From NCBI RefSeq assembly GCF_001949145.1, contig NW_019091610.1, positions 288,916 to 352,915 of the forward strand: a DNA stretch of 64,000 bases, written 5' to 3'. This document shows, one piece after another, positions 1 to 12,800 of this stretch (position 1 is the stretch's first letter; every line of letters begins with the position of its first letter). Source of the DNA: Acanthaster planci. Its lineage: Eukaryota; Echinodermata; Asteroidea; Valvatida; Acanthasteridae. The translations under genes and the position numbers were made by a program. The notes below the pieces were generated by a model, which was given only the letters and a program-made list of their open reading frames with translations, was not told the DNA's origin and made no database searches.

Positions 1-812
1 ATTACTTCGATGGTCATTTTGTGTCTCGGGCATCATTTTCACCTCACTTTCCAACACATGCGCATACCGTCATTTTGCAAATGGAGGACCGGAAGGAGAT
101 TTCGAAGCGGCTTGCTCTGTCGAACGCTTGTCAGCCAGCCTCGCCGACAGAAGGCAGGCTCAGCGCTTACCAAGCAAGCGGTTCCAAACAGTGCCCGTGG
201 TCCCCTAGCCCGCACTTTGCAACGTGGTTTAACTCTAAAAGAACGGAGGAATTCACCACCGTCGGGATGCATTTTATTCCTGCGCTAAACTTGTCGATTA
301 CTTTGCTCAGTAAAGCCTTGGAATCATTTCGACACCAATTTTTTTGTGAAAATGGGATGTACCAATCTTCGCGAAACCCGATTTTTTTTTCTTTGATTGT
401 TCAGCCACAACTTTTCCCAATGATGCTGTCAATGCACGTGGGTCAGCACGTGCATGTGAGGACATAAACTCAAATGACCCGTAAATAAAACATATCGAAA
501 CTTCACACAGGGTTTACTTATTTTAAGTGCCTGTACGTGATTGTTAAGAATTTTAAAAAAAGACCGAGTCCAATTGTCTTTGATTTGGCAATACGGTAAA
601 AAGGTCCAAAAATGAACTCTTAGAATTGTATTGTACATAACAGACCACTGACTTCTTAGAGAAACTGGAAGCTGGGAACCCGTAACGACAAGGGGCCCAA
701 TTTCAATTAAGCCCAAAATTCGTATGACGCCATGCAAATTGTGTTACTCCTTCATTGGCACAATCTGGTTGTTTTTGTTACCTTTTTAGGTTTAGGTTTT
801 CGTACAGTCACC
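1..812. other. Upstream flank of the TRPC gene
   Basis: No gene is recognised here. Three overlapping short open frames cover positions 10-467, but none resembles a known protein and they compete for the same DNA. The sequence just before the TRPC start (a T-rich run followed by ACAG at about 805-808) could be a splice acceptor, so a 5' untranslated exon may lie further upstream, possibly outside the window. Confidence 0.4.
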
Positions 813-3800
813 ATGGGGGATGGTATAAGCCCAGAGGTAGCCAGGGAGAGGTACTTCATTGCTGCCATGAAGGGCGACGTCAAGGGGATGAAGGACAGCC
901 TCGAGAAGAGTCTACAGCATAATCTCGATATCAATTGTACCGACGCTAGCGGGCGCACTGCTCTCCACGTGGCCATCGAAAATGGGAACCTGGGTGAGTG
1001 CTGGGCCGCTGATAGGAAAACTATCAAAAGACAAAATCCATAGTTGGAATGTAATTTAGAAGGAACAAATAACAGAAGCCTATACTGTTGCCTATTTTCG
1101 CATAAATTCAATATTGTTTTTAAATTTTAGCATCTACGTTTGTATGATATAGAGCCCACCAGTTTTTCTCACAACATGGAGAATGGTGAATGAAGCTCTT
1201 TTCTTGCGATAGGCTAAGTGAGGGCCTAGGCCAATGTTTCTTTGACTTTGAGTTGTGCGAACTTATTTTTGAAGGCAAGTGATATTTTACTGGCGGATTT
1301 ACAGTATGTATGCGAAGTGACCGAGTTTTTGGATACTTTTATAAAGCTTTTCTTCATAAAGTTACATTTGTATGACTTTGTGCCGGAGATTGGTGGTTGG
1401 GTGAGGGTGTGTGGGTAGGCATTCACCGCGCTAAGAGGACAAGTTCTTTTGTTAGGAAAATTTGAACCGAGTAGTTGGGACATTTCTGAGTCCCCACAAC
1501 GTTTTCGGTCCCCACAAAATGGGTGAAATGTCGTGTGTATGTCCGCACAACTACGGCGCGGGAGGAGGTGGGTGTGTGTGAGTTTGTTTCTGCATTCAAT
1601 TGGGGACCCTGAACAATAGAGGACAATAAAGTCCCCGATTGACAGAGGGTCCCCGATTGACAACTGTGTACAAAACATATGGGTGGTCTTCTAAAAAAGT
1701 TAAAGTACAAACAAAAGAGGAACAATAGGGGGTCCCCAATTGCAGGCAAATACACACTTGGGTGCGTGTGTGTTTGGGGGGGGGACTTGCCCAGCCTTAA
1801 TAATTTATTATTCTGGGCGATGAACATCTGTAATAATATGTTTTACATTCATGGAGAATCAATTTATGGCTTTTTAAGAATTGTTCTCCCTGTGTGAGTG
1901 ATATGGCGAATCCAATTTGAGTCCCCCAAAAATTCTTCAACGGTCAGCATTAATTTATGACCCATCACAAAAAAATTGGATGATTGGGAGGGGGATGATT
2001 CAGTAGCCCGTCCCCCAACTCAAAACTCAGTGGGTGGGGGATAGCCTCTGCCCACCCCCAACTCAAAACTCAGTGGGTGGGGGATAGCCTCTGCCCACCC
2101 CCACCCCAAAACTCAGCGGGTGGGGGATAGCCTCTGCCCACCCCCAACTCAAAACTCAGTGGGTGGGGGATAGCCTCTGCCCACCCCCACCCCAAAACTC
2201 AGTGGGTGGGGGATAGCCTCTGTCCACCCCCACCCCAAAACTCAGTGGGTGGGGGATAGCCTCTGCCCACCCCCACCCCAAAACTCAGTGGGTGGGGGAT
2301 AGCCTCTGCCCACCCCCACCCCAAAACCCAGTGGGTGGGGGATAGCCTCTGCCCACCCCCACCCCAAAACTCAGCAGGTGGGGGATAATCTACCCAACCC
2401 CCCCCCAGGATTTACGCTCATGATTACATGTACATTGATATCGTGAATTCATAGTCATGAGATGGAATTCAGATCTTCAGATATCCACCATAGCCATTAC
2501 TCGCGAAAAGGAAAAAAAGTGACTTAAGTGCGTTGACACAATTTAAAAATGTAATCTAACAAACTGATTTATGAGGATGAAAGGAAATCCAAACTGCCGG
2601 TTTCTGTATCTTGATTAGCCGCATGCTTATCAAACAAGGGCAGATCCAGAACCACATTTTCGGGAGCAAACCTTGTTTCTTTGGGGGGGGAGGGTCATAG
2701 TTTGGCATTTTTTCCCGAAACCCTTTATTCCCCTCTGGAGAGTAAGGCTTTTGACATTTTTTTTGTTTTGTTTTTGCATTCACAGGAAAAACTGGAATAC
2801 ATGTATCTCCTGATATTGTGCCATATCTTACAAAGCCACTGTTGAAATGATTTGTGACCTGTCTTGGCCCATTTTTCAGCCTATAATTATCCAAGATAGA
2901 CTTCCTCTTTCAGGTGTGATTTACCCTCTCCTGGATCACGGTGTCCAGATCAAAGATGCTGTTTTGCGAGCCGTGGAGCATGACTTCAGCGAGGCAGTGC
3001 GAATATTGTGCGACAGAGCACATGCTCTTAAGGTAGGACTTTGCTTAGAGGAATCCAATGTCCTTGACTGGTCGTATATGCTTGGTTACAAGAACTCCGG
3101 ATTTTGTAGGCTGTTACAAAGTGCCTGGCCATTCTGTGTGCAGGCCAGTATGGGCCAAAAACTCAGCTGCTTGGGCCTGCAAAATCACAATTTGTATCAA
3201 CTCAAATTGTCTACGGAAGAGAGCATTTTGTGTCCCACGAACTTAAAGATTTGTAGAAAAGACGGGTTTAGGCCAGCAAGAAGAATACCAGCTTATGTCT
3301 GAGTGAGATTTGGAAGAAGTCAGTGCCTGAAAACGGTCTATTTACCAAGAAGTGTAGGCATCAAGTTTTCCAAATGGCAAGAGACTTCATGACAGCTTTT
3401 TAGGGGTAACCTTCTGAGGAAATGCAATATCTTCAATGGTTAATGAATGGAAATTCGAAAAGAAAATGACCAATCATAAACGGTCTTTAATTTGATGTGT
3501 GTTTCGAAAGGGAGGGAAACTCATGAGTTTTTTCCCTGATCTTTGGAAGTTCAGGTATTTATCACTGTTGGCTAGGGTGTATGGCAGTTTATACTGGCCT
3601 GCACCCATTTATTCAGTGTAGCCGCTAAGCGCCCTCAAGAGTCTCATCATACAGGCAATTTTCTCCTTCCACCGCTGTGTCAAAAGGTACTGCATAGTGC
3701 AGGGCAAACTGAGCAGCTGGTTGACTGCCATAAGTGTAATTCCATGCCAAAAGTTTGTTCACACCTCCTTCACTTCGGGGGACCTATGATTGCACCTGTT

Positions 3801-6800
3801 TTATTGCATTCCAAACAAAGAATTACAAAGACACAACAAAGGATTTTTTTTCCTTGTCATTTTTTTGTTGAATTATGTCCCCCAACATTGTGTGTTCAGG
3901 CTTATTTTCTTTCGTCACACCACAGATGTGAATTGCTGCACATTAGAGAAATGAATGTTCATGAGTGCATGAAATTACTCTTACACCGTACCTTGGCGTG
4001 AATGTGAAATATTCATGATTGGTTTTATACAGTAGCCTACCTGCATAAATCCTCGTCTATTAGGAGAACAAATAAGCCCTGCTCACATATTAACGTCTGT
4101 CATTTTGTCAAATACATGTACATATAAGATCACGTTCGAAACACTTCCCGCTATGTAATACCGTGCAGAGTTTAATTTCTGTTCCTTCATTATATCTTCC
4201 TTTTTATTTGCTGGGATCAAAATATATGAAATGGGGGCAGGAACCAGTTAAATAAAATGGATACCATTGAATATAATAAAATGATTCAATGACACATGAT
4301 CAACGATCCACTAATCAGATGACTGGGATTTATGCGGGTATTGTATAAATAGAACTATTCTGTGAAACTGTAGAGGATTTGCGTGGCTGCCATCTTGCAG
4401 GCCAGTGCCTTTGTTCCACTGGGTGTGCACAGAGGGGTGTCTTTGTAAAATTAAAGCACTGCCCTGCAAGATGGCTACCATGCAAAGCCTCTATTAAGGC
4501 ACACACACTTTCTTTTTGATAGACAAAAGTGGCTACCTAGGACAGGAGAAGGAAATCTTCGTTGTCTTTCTGAGTCTATTTTCCATGATAAGACCACACT
4601 AGCCCCTTGAAAAATTTGTGTGAATATTCGTGGGACTCGAGATAGGCCAAGAAAAAAGCTCTAAATTTCCCGCTCTGTAGGATGCCACCGAGAGACAACG
4701 CATCATTGACTGCCACTGCGCCAATGATGATTTCCACCCTGACATCACCCCAATCATCCTGGCTGCACAGAGGAAAAATTTCCCAATGGTCAAGGTGAGT
4801 TCTCCCGGTGTCTTCTCAGGCATATGCCGTGAGAACTTCATAAACTGACTAAGGTCACAAATGCTTTGCTAGACAAAACTGAAGCCCACCTTTCAAGAAT
4901 GGGTGAAACCAACCTGCCAACCCAGATCTAAGGCATTATTTTGCTTGTAATAGAATCTCGCATTTATCATGCAGCAGTTCTTTTTGACATTAACAAGTTT
5001 GAGGCAACATTTTCTTTTAAGCCCGCTCTTGAAACTGAGAGGCCCTACACGAACCACACTCGGGTACTCGTGGAAACATAGTTTACGGTACCTGTCGGGG
5101 TCTCGGTCACAGATCATGTGGCATTTAAGCCCGTGTCCCAAAAGAATGTTGAAGATTTCATGCAAGAACCAAAATGTACACCAGCAACACATTGCTGTTT
5201 ATTTAGAAGGAAAAGTAGTGAAAGCTTTTTGAAACTGAAATAAACCTCTACATTGTCCAAGACATCTACAGAACTCTCCCGCGTGGGCTCTTCTACAAAG
5301 AGTAATCTGTATGGCAGTGATCGGAAGGCTAAAGGTGATTGTGTTATCTGACGTCCTTTAGAGAGGGTCACTAGGAGAACTCGTCATTTGCGTCAACACT
5401 GTCTCGAAACTAGATAGGGCCTGTTTGTTCGTGCCAATCCGAATCGCTGTCAGTGATCTGATGTTGGTTTACTGACACCAGAACCCTTGCCTAATAGATG
5501 GAATGAATGAACCAGCGTCGGGATCACTGATCGGGATCCGGATTCGTGTGAAACAAACAGGGCCCATGGTCTTTTCCTTGGCCACAGATCCTCCTGGAGA
5601 ACGGTGTGCGCATCCCTCAGAGCCACGACTTCCAGACGGCAGCCAAGGACAGTTTCCAGCGCTCTGTGGGCACCATGGAGATCTACAAAGGGCTGGCCAG
5701 CGAGGCCTACGTAGCCATGGCCAGCAAGGACCCGGTCCATCGTGCCTTCACCCTGTGCGACGAGCTCCGCAAGCTGGAGGAGATAGAGATCGAGTTCAAG
5801 GTTGGCTACAATGCGCTGCAGAATGATATGGAAAACTTTGCCACTGAGTTCATCTCTCAAGCCAGGAGCACAGAAGAGGTGAAATCCACAACAAAACATC
5901 AAACCCCAAAAACTCAGAAGAATTCTGTTCTTCAATAGATGTTTTATAAAATTAATGACAATATAGCAATGCAGTCAGAAGAGTATAAATTGATTTTATA
6001 AAGTTGACAATGGAACGCTCTATTCTTCAGGATAGAGCTGAGTGGAATAGAACATTCCATCTTTCTGTCGAGATTGACACTTCACCAATCAGATGACAAG
6101 GATTTACTCTGATGTTGCACAGCAAAATACTGTTTTGCCTTTGGCACCATTAAGAACTCCAAGGCTGATGATTTGAAGTTGCATGGATGAGTGCTTATTA
6201 CACACATGAAGTCAGAGACCTCACATTTACAGCAATTGGAAACCATTTTGGGTGTCTTTTCTGGCTGTTGGTGGCGTTCTGCCTCTACATTGTTCAGGGT
6301 CATTTGAAGTTCACCAGTAGAAAGCAATTCCAACTATTTTCTCTTCTCCTGACGGAATCAAGTGCAGCTTTCGTCGCTTGTAATTAGGGCCAGGGCGTCG
6401 CAAGTCACAACTCACGTGATAGATACTGTTTCAACCAAATGACACCAACCCGGACAGACAAATAAATGCCGATGGAGGGGTCTTTACTGCTTATTGTTTA
6501 CATCATTGGCAAAGTATTGAGATCACTTCTGTGGAATATTATCTTTCAACATCAACGCGACAAGGATATTTGACATCGTCTCGTTTAATTGTTTATGGAC
6601 AGCATTCCGATGTACCTGACAACTTTAACGTGGCCAAGACAACTGAAAATAATGTTTGAGGTTCTAGACGACTTCAGATTTTTGGTCCTGTAGGTGTGAT
6701 GAGAGTGCAATTAGTAGTTGAGTGATTCCATAAATAAGGGGTCCAATTTTTTCATGGCCCTGTCACATCTGACCTATGATTTTATAAGTTCAGAACACAT

Positions 6801-9800
6801 TTTCTAATTTCCAAGAGTGGGGAATTAATGCAAATTACCTGCCAAACAAATAGTAATAGTTTGAAATCAATTCTGGTGATATTTCCATGTCAAAAAACAA
6901 AGGTCATATGAAGCAGGGACACAAAAATGTCACGCTTTTGGACCCCTAATTTATAGAATGACCCAGTTGCACAAAATATATTTTACACCGGGAACTTACA
7001 TGTAATTGGCCAAATTGGCCAACTGTTGTTCAAATTGGCCAATTGTTGTTCAAATTGGCCAGCTGTTGTTCAAATTGGCCAACTGTTGTTCAAATTGGCC
7101 AACTGTTGTTCAAATTGGCCAACTGTTGTTCAAATTGGCCAACTGTTGTTCAAATTGGCCAACTGTTGTTCAAATTGGCCAACTGTTGTTCAAATTGGCT
7201 AACTGTTGTTCAAATTGGCCAACTGTTGTTCAGCCTTGTACTCTTCACTTACTCACCCGCTTTGTGAATCAACTGCCTGGCAGATCATGACAGTGCTGAC
7301 GCACCAAGACGAAGACAACGTCCTGATTGGGGATTGCGCCTCTCACTCACCGCTCCCCAAGATATCGAGTGCCCTCGACCTTGGGCTGCAGAAGGTAAAC
7401 AGCTGGGAGATTAGTTTCCATTCCTAACATCTGATGACAGAAATCCTTTTTGATGTGTGATCAAAGCCATACAATAAAACTTTCAGACTTCCCCTCGAAA
7501 ATATTTGTAAAACAAATTCCTGACTGAAGAACTAGGCTGGAGAAAACAAGCTGCAGGTATGAATTAAAACAAGCAAAAAAGACAGCAAAAGTGAAAAAAA
7601 TATATAGAAGGTTTGATTTTCAGTTTTGCAACTTTATTTTCTTTTCTGCATTTAGTTTATTGCCCATCCAAACTGCCAGCAGGTCATAATCACCCAGTTC
7701 TACCGGAGGCTACTCTTCTTACGCGACAAGAAAGTCGTCTATCGGTTCTTGTTCTTCGCTTTGCTTTTACTGCTCTATCCTGTGCTGGCTGTAATCCACG
7801 TCTATTCATCTCATAAGAAGCTGAAAACCTTTGTCCGAATCCCGTAAGCATTTCTGTAGAACTTGCAAGTTTTGCTCAGGGGTAGGCCACTCAAAATAGG
7901 TGGGGCTACATTTTTCAGGTTTGTGCTTTTTTTCCGCTATTAGAACTTAGTAGTCTTTTGACAAGCTGACTGATTCATGTGTATAGGAGTTTGGTTATGT
8001 GTATGCAAAACGTAAATAAATTTGAATTTGAATTGAAAGAGCATGTATTTATATTCAAAGTCATAAATAATAAATACAAAAACTGCAGTTGAATGCATTC
8101 TGAGTAGAGTGACCTGAAATATGCAAATTGACCAAGCTAGAGAGCCTTAAATTTTGACTTTAATTCGCAGAATCCTCCTCAAAGGAAAGTAATTCAAGAT
8201 TTTCTGCATCACAAATGACTTTTTGCAGCAAACATTATAAAGTCAATATACGACACTAACTTTGAATTATATCAATTAATTAATGGTTTATCGATGATGC
8301 ATCTGAGGTACTTGCCCAAAGTATGCATGCCCAGAATAATGTTTTGTGTTTGATAACACTTTTCTCGGGGCAAACAAAACAAGCGTGAAGGCCATTTCAA
8401 ACTTCAGGTAAACGTGAAAGATAAAACGTGTTCAACGGTTGCGAGTTCGTGGACGAAGATCGCAGCCAATTCTCAGAAAACATCAGAAAGAGTAAATTCA
8501 CAGATTGACAGAGCTCAACTCTTTACATTCTGGGATTTGATGTGATGTGGATACGAGGGCAGATGAGGTTTGTGACCAAGACGTTCAGACACATCATTCC
8601 AAGATGTGAAAAAATCACATCTACCATAGCAATTGTGTCAGTTCAAGTTTGACTTTTCAAGTGGCAAAAAGTGGGATGTGATTTTACATTGTAAAAGGTC
8701 AATCCTGAGAATTTAGAAAAGGATGTAATTTTGAACGCCTTGCTGAGTTCAGCGTATGCGTAGAACCATGTCCGTTCAGTGTGTAAAATTACCGTTTGTT
8801 TCCCCGAGTGTCGGCAAAATCGACCCTTCATTTTACAAAACTGATGCTCTGAAGCAGGCCAGAGAGAAACGCATTTCAGAATTCTTTCCCTTCCTCTTCA
8901 GCATCGTCATGTTCATCATGTACCTGGCATCTGACCTGACCTTTGTGACCTTGCTGACCTGGGAGGCCGTCAGCGACGGAGGGGAGGCCCACAATCCCAG
9001 CATCAGTCGCCCGTACGCCATCGCTGCCATGGTCTGGATCACAGGTAGTTTGTTTGTTGTCTTCTGGTCAACTGGAACACAAGGGAAGAGTTCCATATAA
9101 GGACATCAGTAATTATTCCCTACAGTGACTTATTAGCTGTCAGAGAGCAAAAAGATCTCCAGAAAAGTTCAATTTAGGAGGAAAGAAGGCAAGTCGTTTA
9201 CTTAGAAAACAATTTCTCGGACCAGTTCCATAGAGTTTGTGCACAGGATGTCAAGGGGTGTCTGTATTGAACTCTTTCCGAACACAATTTACTGAAAGGT
9301 TTGCTGTAGCCAACTTCTGTTCCAGAACCACACATACCCCCGTGGAGCAGCATCCATCGGACGGTAATTACATAAGGGCTTTCAATAGTTTAGCTCTCGA
9401 GAGAGAGAGTCAGAACCACACTCACTAAAGAGATATATTTTTGCGCTGCACTAGTGCAAACCTGTCACTTTAACTCGTCACCTTTGCCGTGAGAAGCTTC
9501 AGAGCTCATCTGGAACAGTATTCCTGGTGTTGCTTCATTGAGGACACTCACACAGGTGAGTTTTCCATGTCCGTGATACTCGGTGGCTTGTGTATCAGCG
9601 GCGCCCTCTTTAGACTAATGTTAGTCCCGCTTGTTGTTTTCTTTCGTGCCCGATCAATCTCATGGAGTCGCAAAACCAGTGTCCATCCAATACCGTTGGC
9701 AGATTAACCGTGTGTGCCCTGGCTGTCACTAGAAGACGACTTTGAACATGTGCGGACCAATGTACCCAGTTTTCAGCTAGTTAATTACAATTGACTCTTC

Positions 9801-12800
9801 AACAACTAGTGGCTTTCCCTTCTAATCCTTGGGGAAATAATGGCCACTTGCCACTCTCCAGCATAAAAAAACGGACTTTGACGTTCAGGAATTACAAATG
9901 GCAACCGCAAAGTGTTCGGTAGGTTTTGTGCACAAAATATTGGGAGCCAGGGACGATGTTGGGTACACTGAGCAGTGTTCAGTACAGCGGCGTTCCACTG
10001 TACCAAGCTGACTTGTTAATTCAGCCTCTGGTACAATTTCTCCAAGCAAGCACTCAAAGAATGCAGTGTTACTGGACGTCCTCAAATTAAGGCAAGTCAA
10101 GTTAGGGGCCGGGGCTTTCTTGTTTATCAATAAGCCATTTACGAGTTACATTGAAATAAATGTGGTACACTGAATCCTTTAAATTCACGTCAACATAACT
10201 TGAATTCTCCATCCTAAAGGCATTGTTGCTATACTTTGCAATTTGGGGCAAGCTTTTGTTTAATAGTTACAAAAGAGACATCTTGGACCAGTACACTGTT
10301 TTGAATGGATAAGAAAGGCACACAGGGACCAGGTCATTCCAGAAACGGTTGCTATGCAAAAGCTTGCCCGGTATCACCAGGTCTTGCAACAGTACCGTGT
10401 CTTTAGTCTGGGAATTTGATTTGTGATGTTTATGTGCAATCAGATATCTCAGTGTACCACACTTTTTTTCAAATTTAACTTGCAAAAGGCTTATCAAAGG
10501 ACTGTCCCAAGGGTTCGACTTGAGAATTCCAAAATTTCACCATTGAATGGGAGATGTACTACCACCTTTGTCGTCAGAGAGTAACAGGTCATTAGTGCCT
10601 TGAACTCTATCTTGGATATACAGGTCTGCTTTGGCGAGAGATCGAATGCGTCGCTGCTAGGGGGTTCAGAAAGGTCATGACCCAATGGGAACACATCCGG
10701 GACACACTGATCATCCTCTTGTTCCTGGTGGGGGTGTCATTAGAAATGTTCTCTTACTTCGTAAGTACGAGCTTCTAGCTTTTTTTTTTTTCTTTTTTTT
10801 TACTTTTAGTGCTGCCCGTATTGTTTTAACTGTCTTCTGTTTACGGACCCTTTTTATATTTTATGGTAATTTGTATGTGTCTTGTTGCAATCTGTATTTT
10901 TAATATATTGAATTTTATCTGTTCTGTAGCACTTCATAATTCAACCTTCGGGTTGCAACCAAGTGGAAATAATGAAATAATAGACGATAATGAAAATAGT
11001 TCCCTAGACATACTTCTTTTCTTGGCAGTGAGTCGTAGGCACCGTGTTTCTGCTTCATTATTATGCACATACATAAGGAGTGCGTAAATATGCATTGCTG
11101 AATATTTTGAATTTTTTACATTACAGAGTCTTGGCCCCGAGTTAGTGAATGGTGTGCCAGCCACACCTGACTATGCACGGTCCAGGCGGTCAGTTGAAGT
11201 ACCCCCACCGGCTGTAGCCAGGAACTTCACTGAGGGGAAGCTGGCTGACATCAGCAACTACGTCATCGGCGAACTGGAGAGGTCGCACCCAGATATCAAC
11301 GAGACGTCCAAGACACACGTTAAGCTGGTCGTCGCGCGTGTCCTGAACTACACGGCCCGGCGCAGGACCGGGGGGAAGGCCTCATTCCAGGAGGACGTGG
11401 TCAACAAGGGACCCACCACCCCCATCGACGGCGAGCACAGCATCTTTGTCCGCCGGCCCTGGAACCACCCCCAGATAATGGCCCGGGCCTTGCTGGCTCT
11501 GGCAACAGCCTTCACCGTACTGCGTATGCTGCCTTACGTCGTCATCAGCGATCTGATTGGCCCGCTACAGATCTCCCTCGTCGGCATGACAATAAGGACT
11601 TCCCATTTCTTCATCGTGGTGGGGACGGTGCTGGGATCATTTGCCGTTGGGCTGACGTTAACCTACTCGTACCATAACGAGAAGGAGTACAACCATTGTA
11701 CCAGCACAGCCGAAAACCCAGAGATCTGTAAGCGGGGAAGTTTTGCAGAGTAAGACAAAGTATCAAGATTAGTAACGGCTTATTTAATATGGAAAAAAAA
11801 AGAAAAAGTCCATGACGTGGCTGTAACTTTTGGGCATAACATGTATCATCTCACTCTTTTCTTACGCACTTTTTTAAAACGTGTTGGAAATAAATGCCAT
11901 TATTTCTTTGTTAATCTCATTGAAAAATGCCCTCTGTACACATCAAAGACTTTCCGTGCTTTTCTTCGAGATGGGGGCAATGCTGTTGTGATGTCAAGAA
12001 GACAGTGTGCGTGTAAAGAGCGCTTTCTCTTCAAAATGCGATGTTCTGAGCCCAGACTTTAATTGTTCATTTGAAATATGTCTGAATTTTTCAAAATCAT
12101 AGTACACGGACGTGTAGTGTTAAAGAGCTCATGCGCAGGAGAACAGTGCCCCTGCCGGCAGTAATGGCACCTCCTCGGATTGTTCTGTAGATATGGACAG
12201 CAATGAGCTGAGGTTGTTACCAAACCTGACACCGTTTAATTGATACTAGACCAATGATAGTCAGACCTAATCAGGTGTAATCAGAGTGATTGCGACTAGA
12301 TGCCGTTGAGTCGGTCGAGTGCACCCTTCGTATGAATCCCCAGAATGACCTTGAATACTAGTCAAAAAATTTTTTTTCCGTCTATCACCCTTTCAGCATT
12401 TTCCAGACGCTGGTCACGCTTTATTGGTCCGTCTTTGGATTGATGCCCATGACAGACCTGGAACTTCCAAAGAATGCAGTCGTCATGGAGACCGCTGGCT
12501 CGCTGCTGTACGCTTCTTTCTACGTGCTGTTAATCATCGTGTTACTGAACGCTCTCATCGCCGTGTGGAGCAACGTTTACAATGACATTGAGGTATGCAA
12601 CCTTCTCTCGTCCCCACTGCCATTACAGGGAACTGTAAGAGGGCCCATGCATGACATAAATTCTCGTCCAGAACTCATCGGAAAAAGTTCACTATGTTGA
12701 CGAGGGCCAACACTTCCACAGGTTCATGACATGTATACACTGATTGTACACGCGTTCATCACAGACTTCATTGTATAAAAAGATCTGGACCTGTGATCCC

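Noticed and set aside
10-467. Three overlapping open frames at the window start
   Set aside because: They use the same DNA in three frames, have no known motifs, and none connects in phase to the TRPC gene.
7006-7290. Repetitive NWPTVVQIGQL open frames
   Set aside because: They arise from a 20-bp tandem repeat without stop codons, sit in an intron, and have no splice-supported continuation.
11725-11735. Alternative donor TCT/GTAAGC inside TRPC exon 9
   Set aside because: It would end in phase 1, which does not fit the exon 10 frame; the donor at 11749 keeps the frame.
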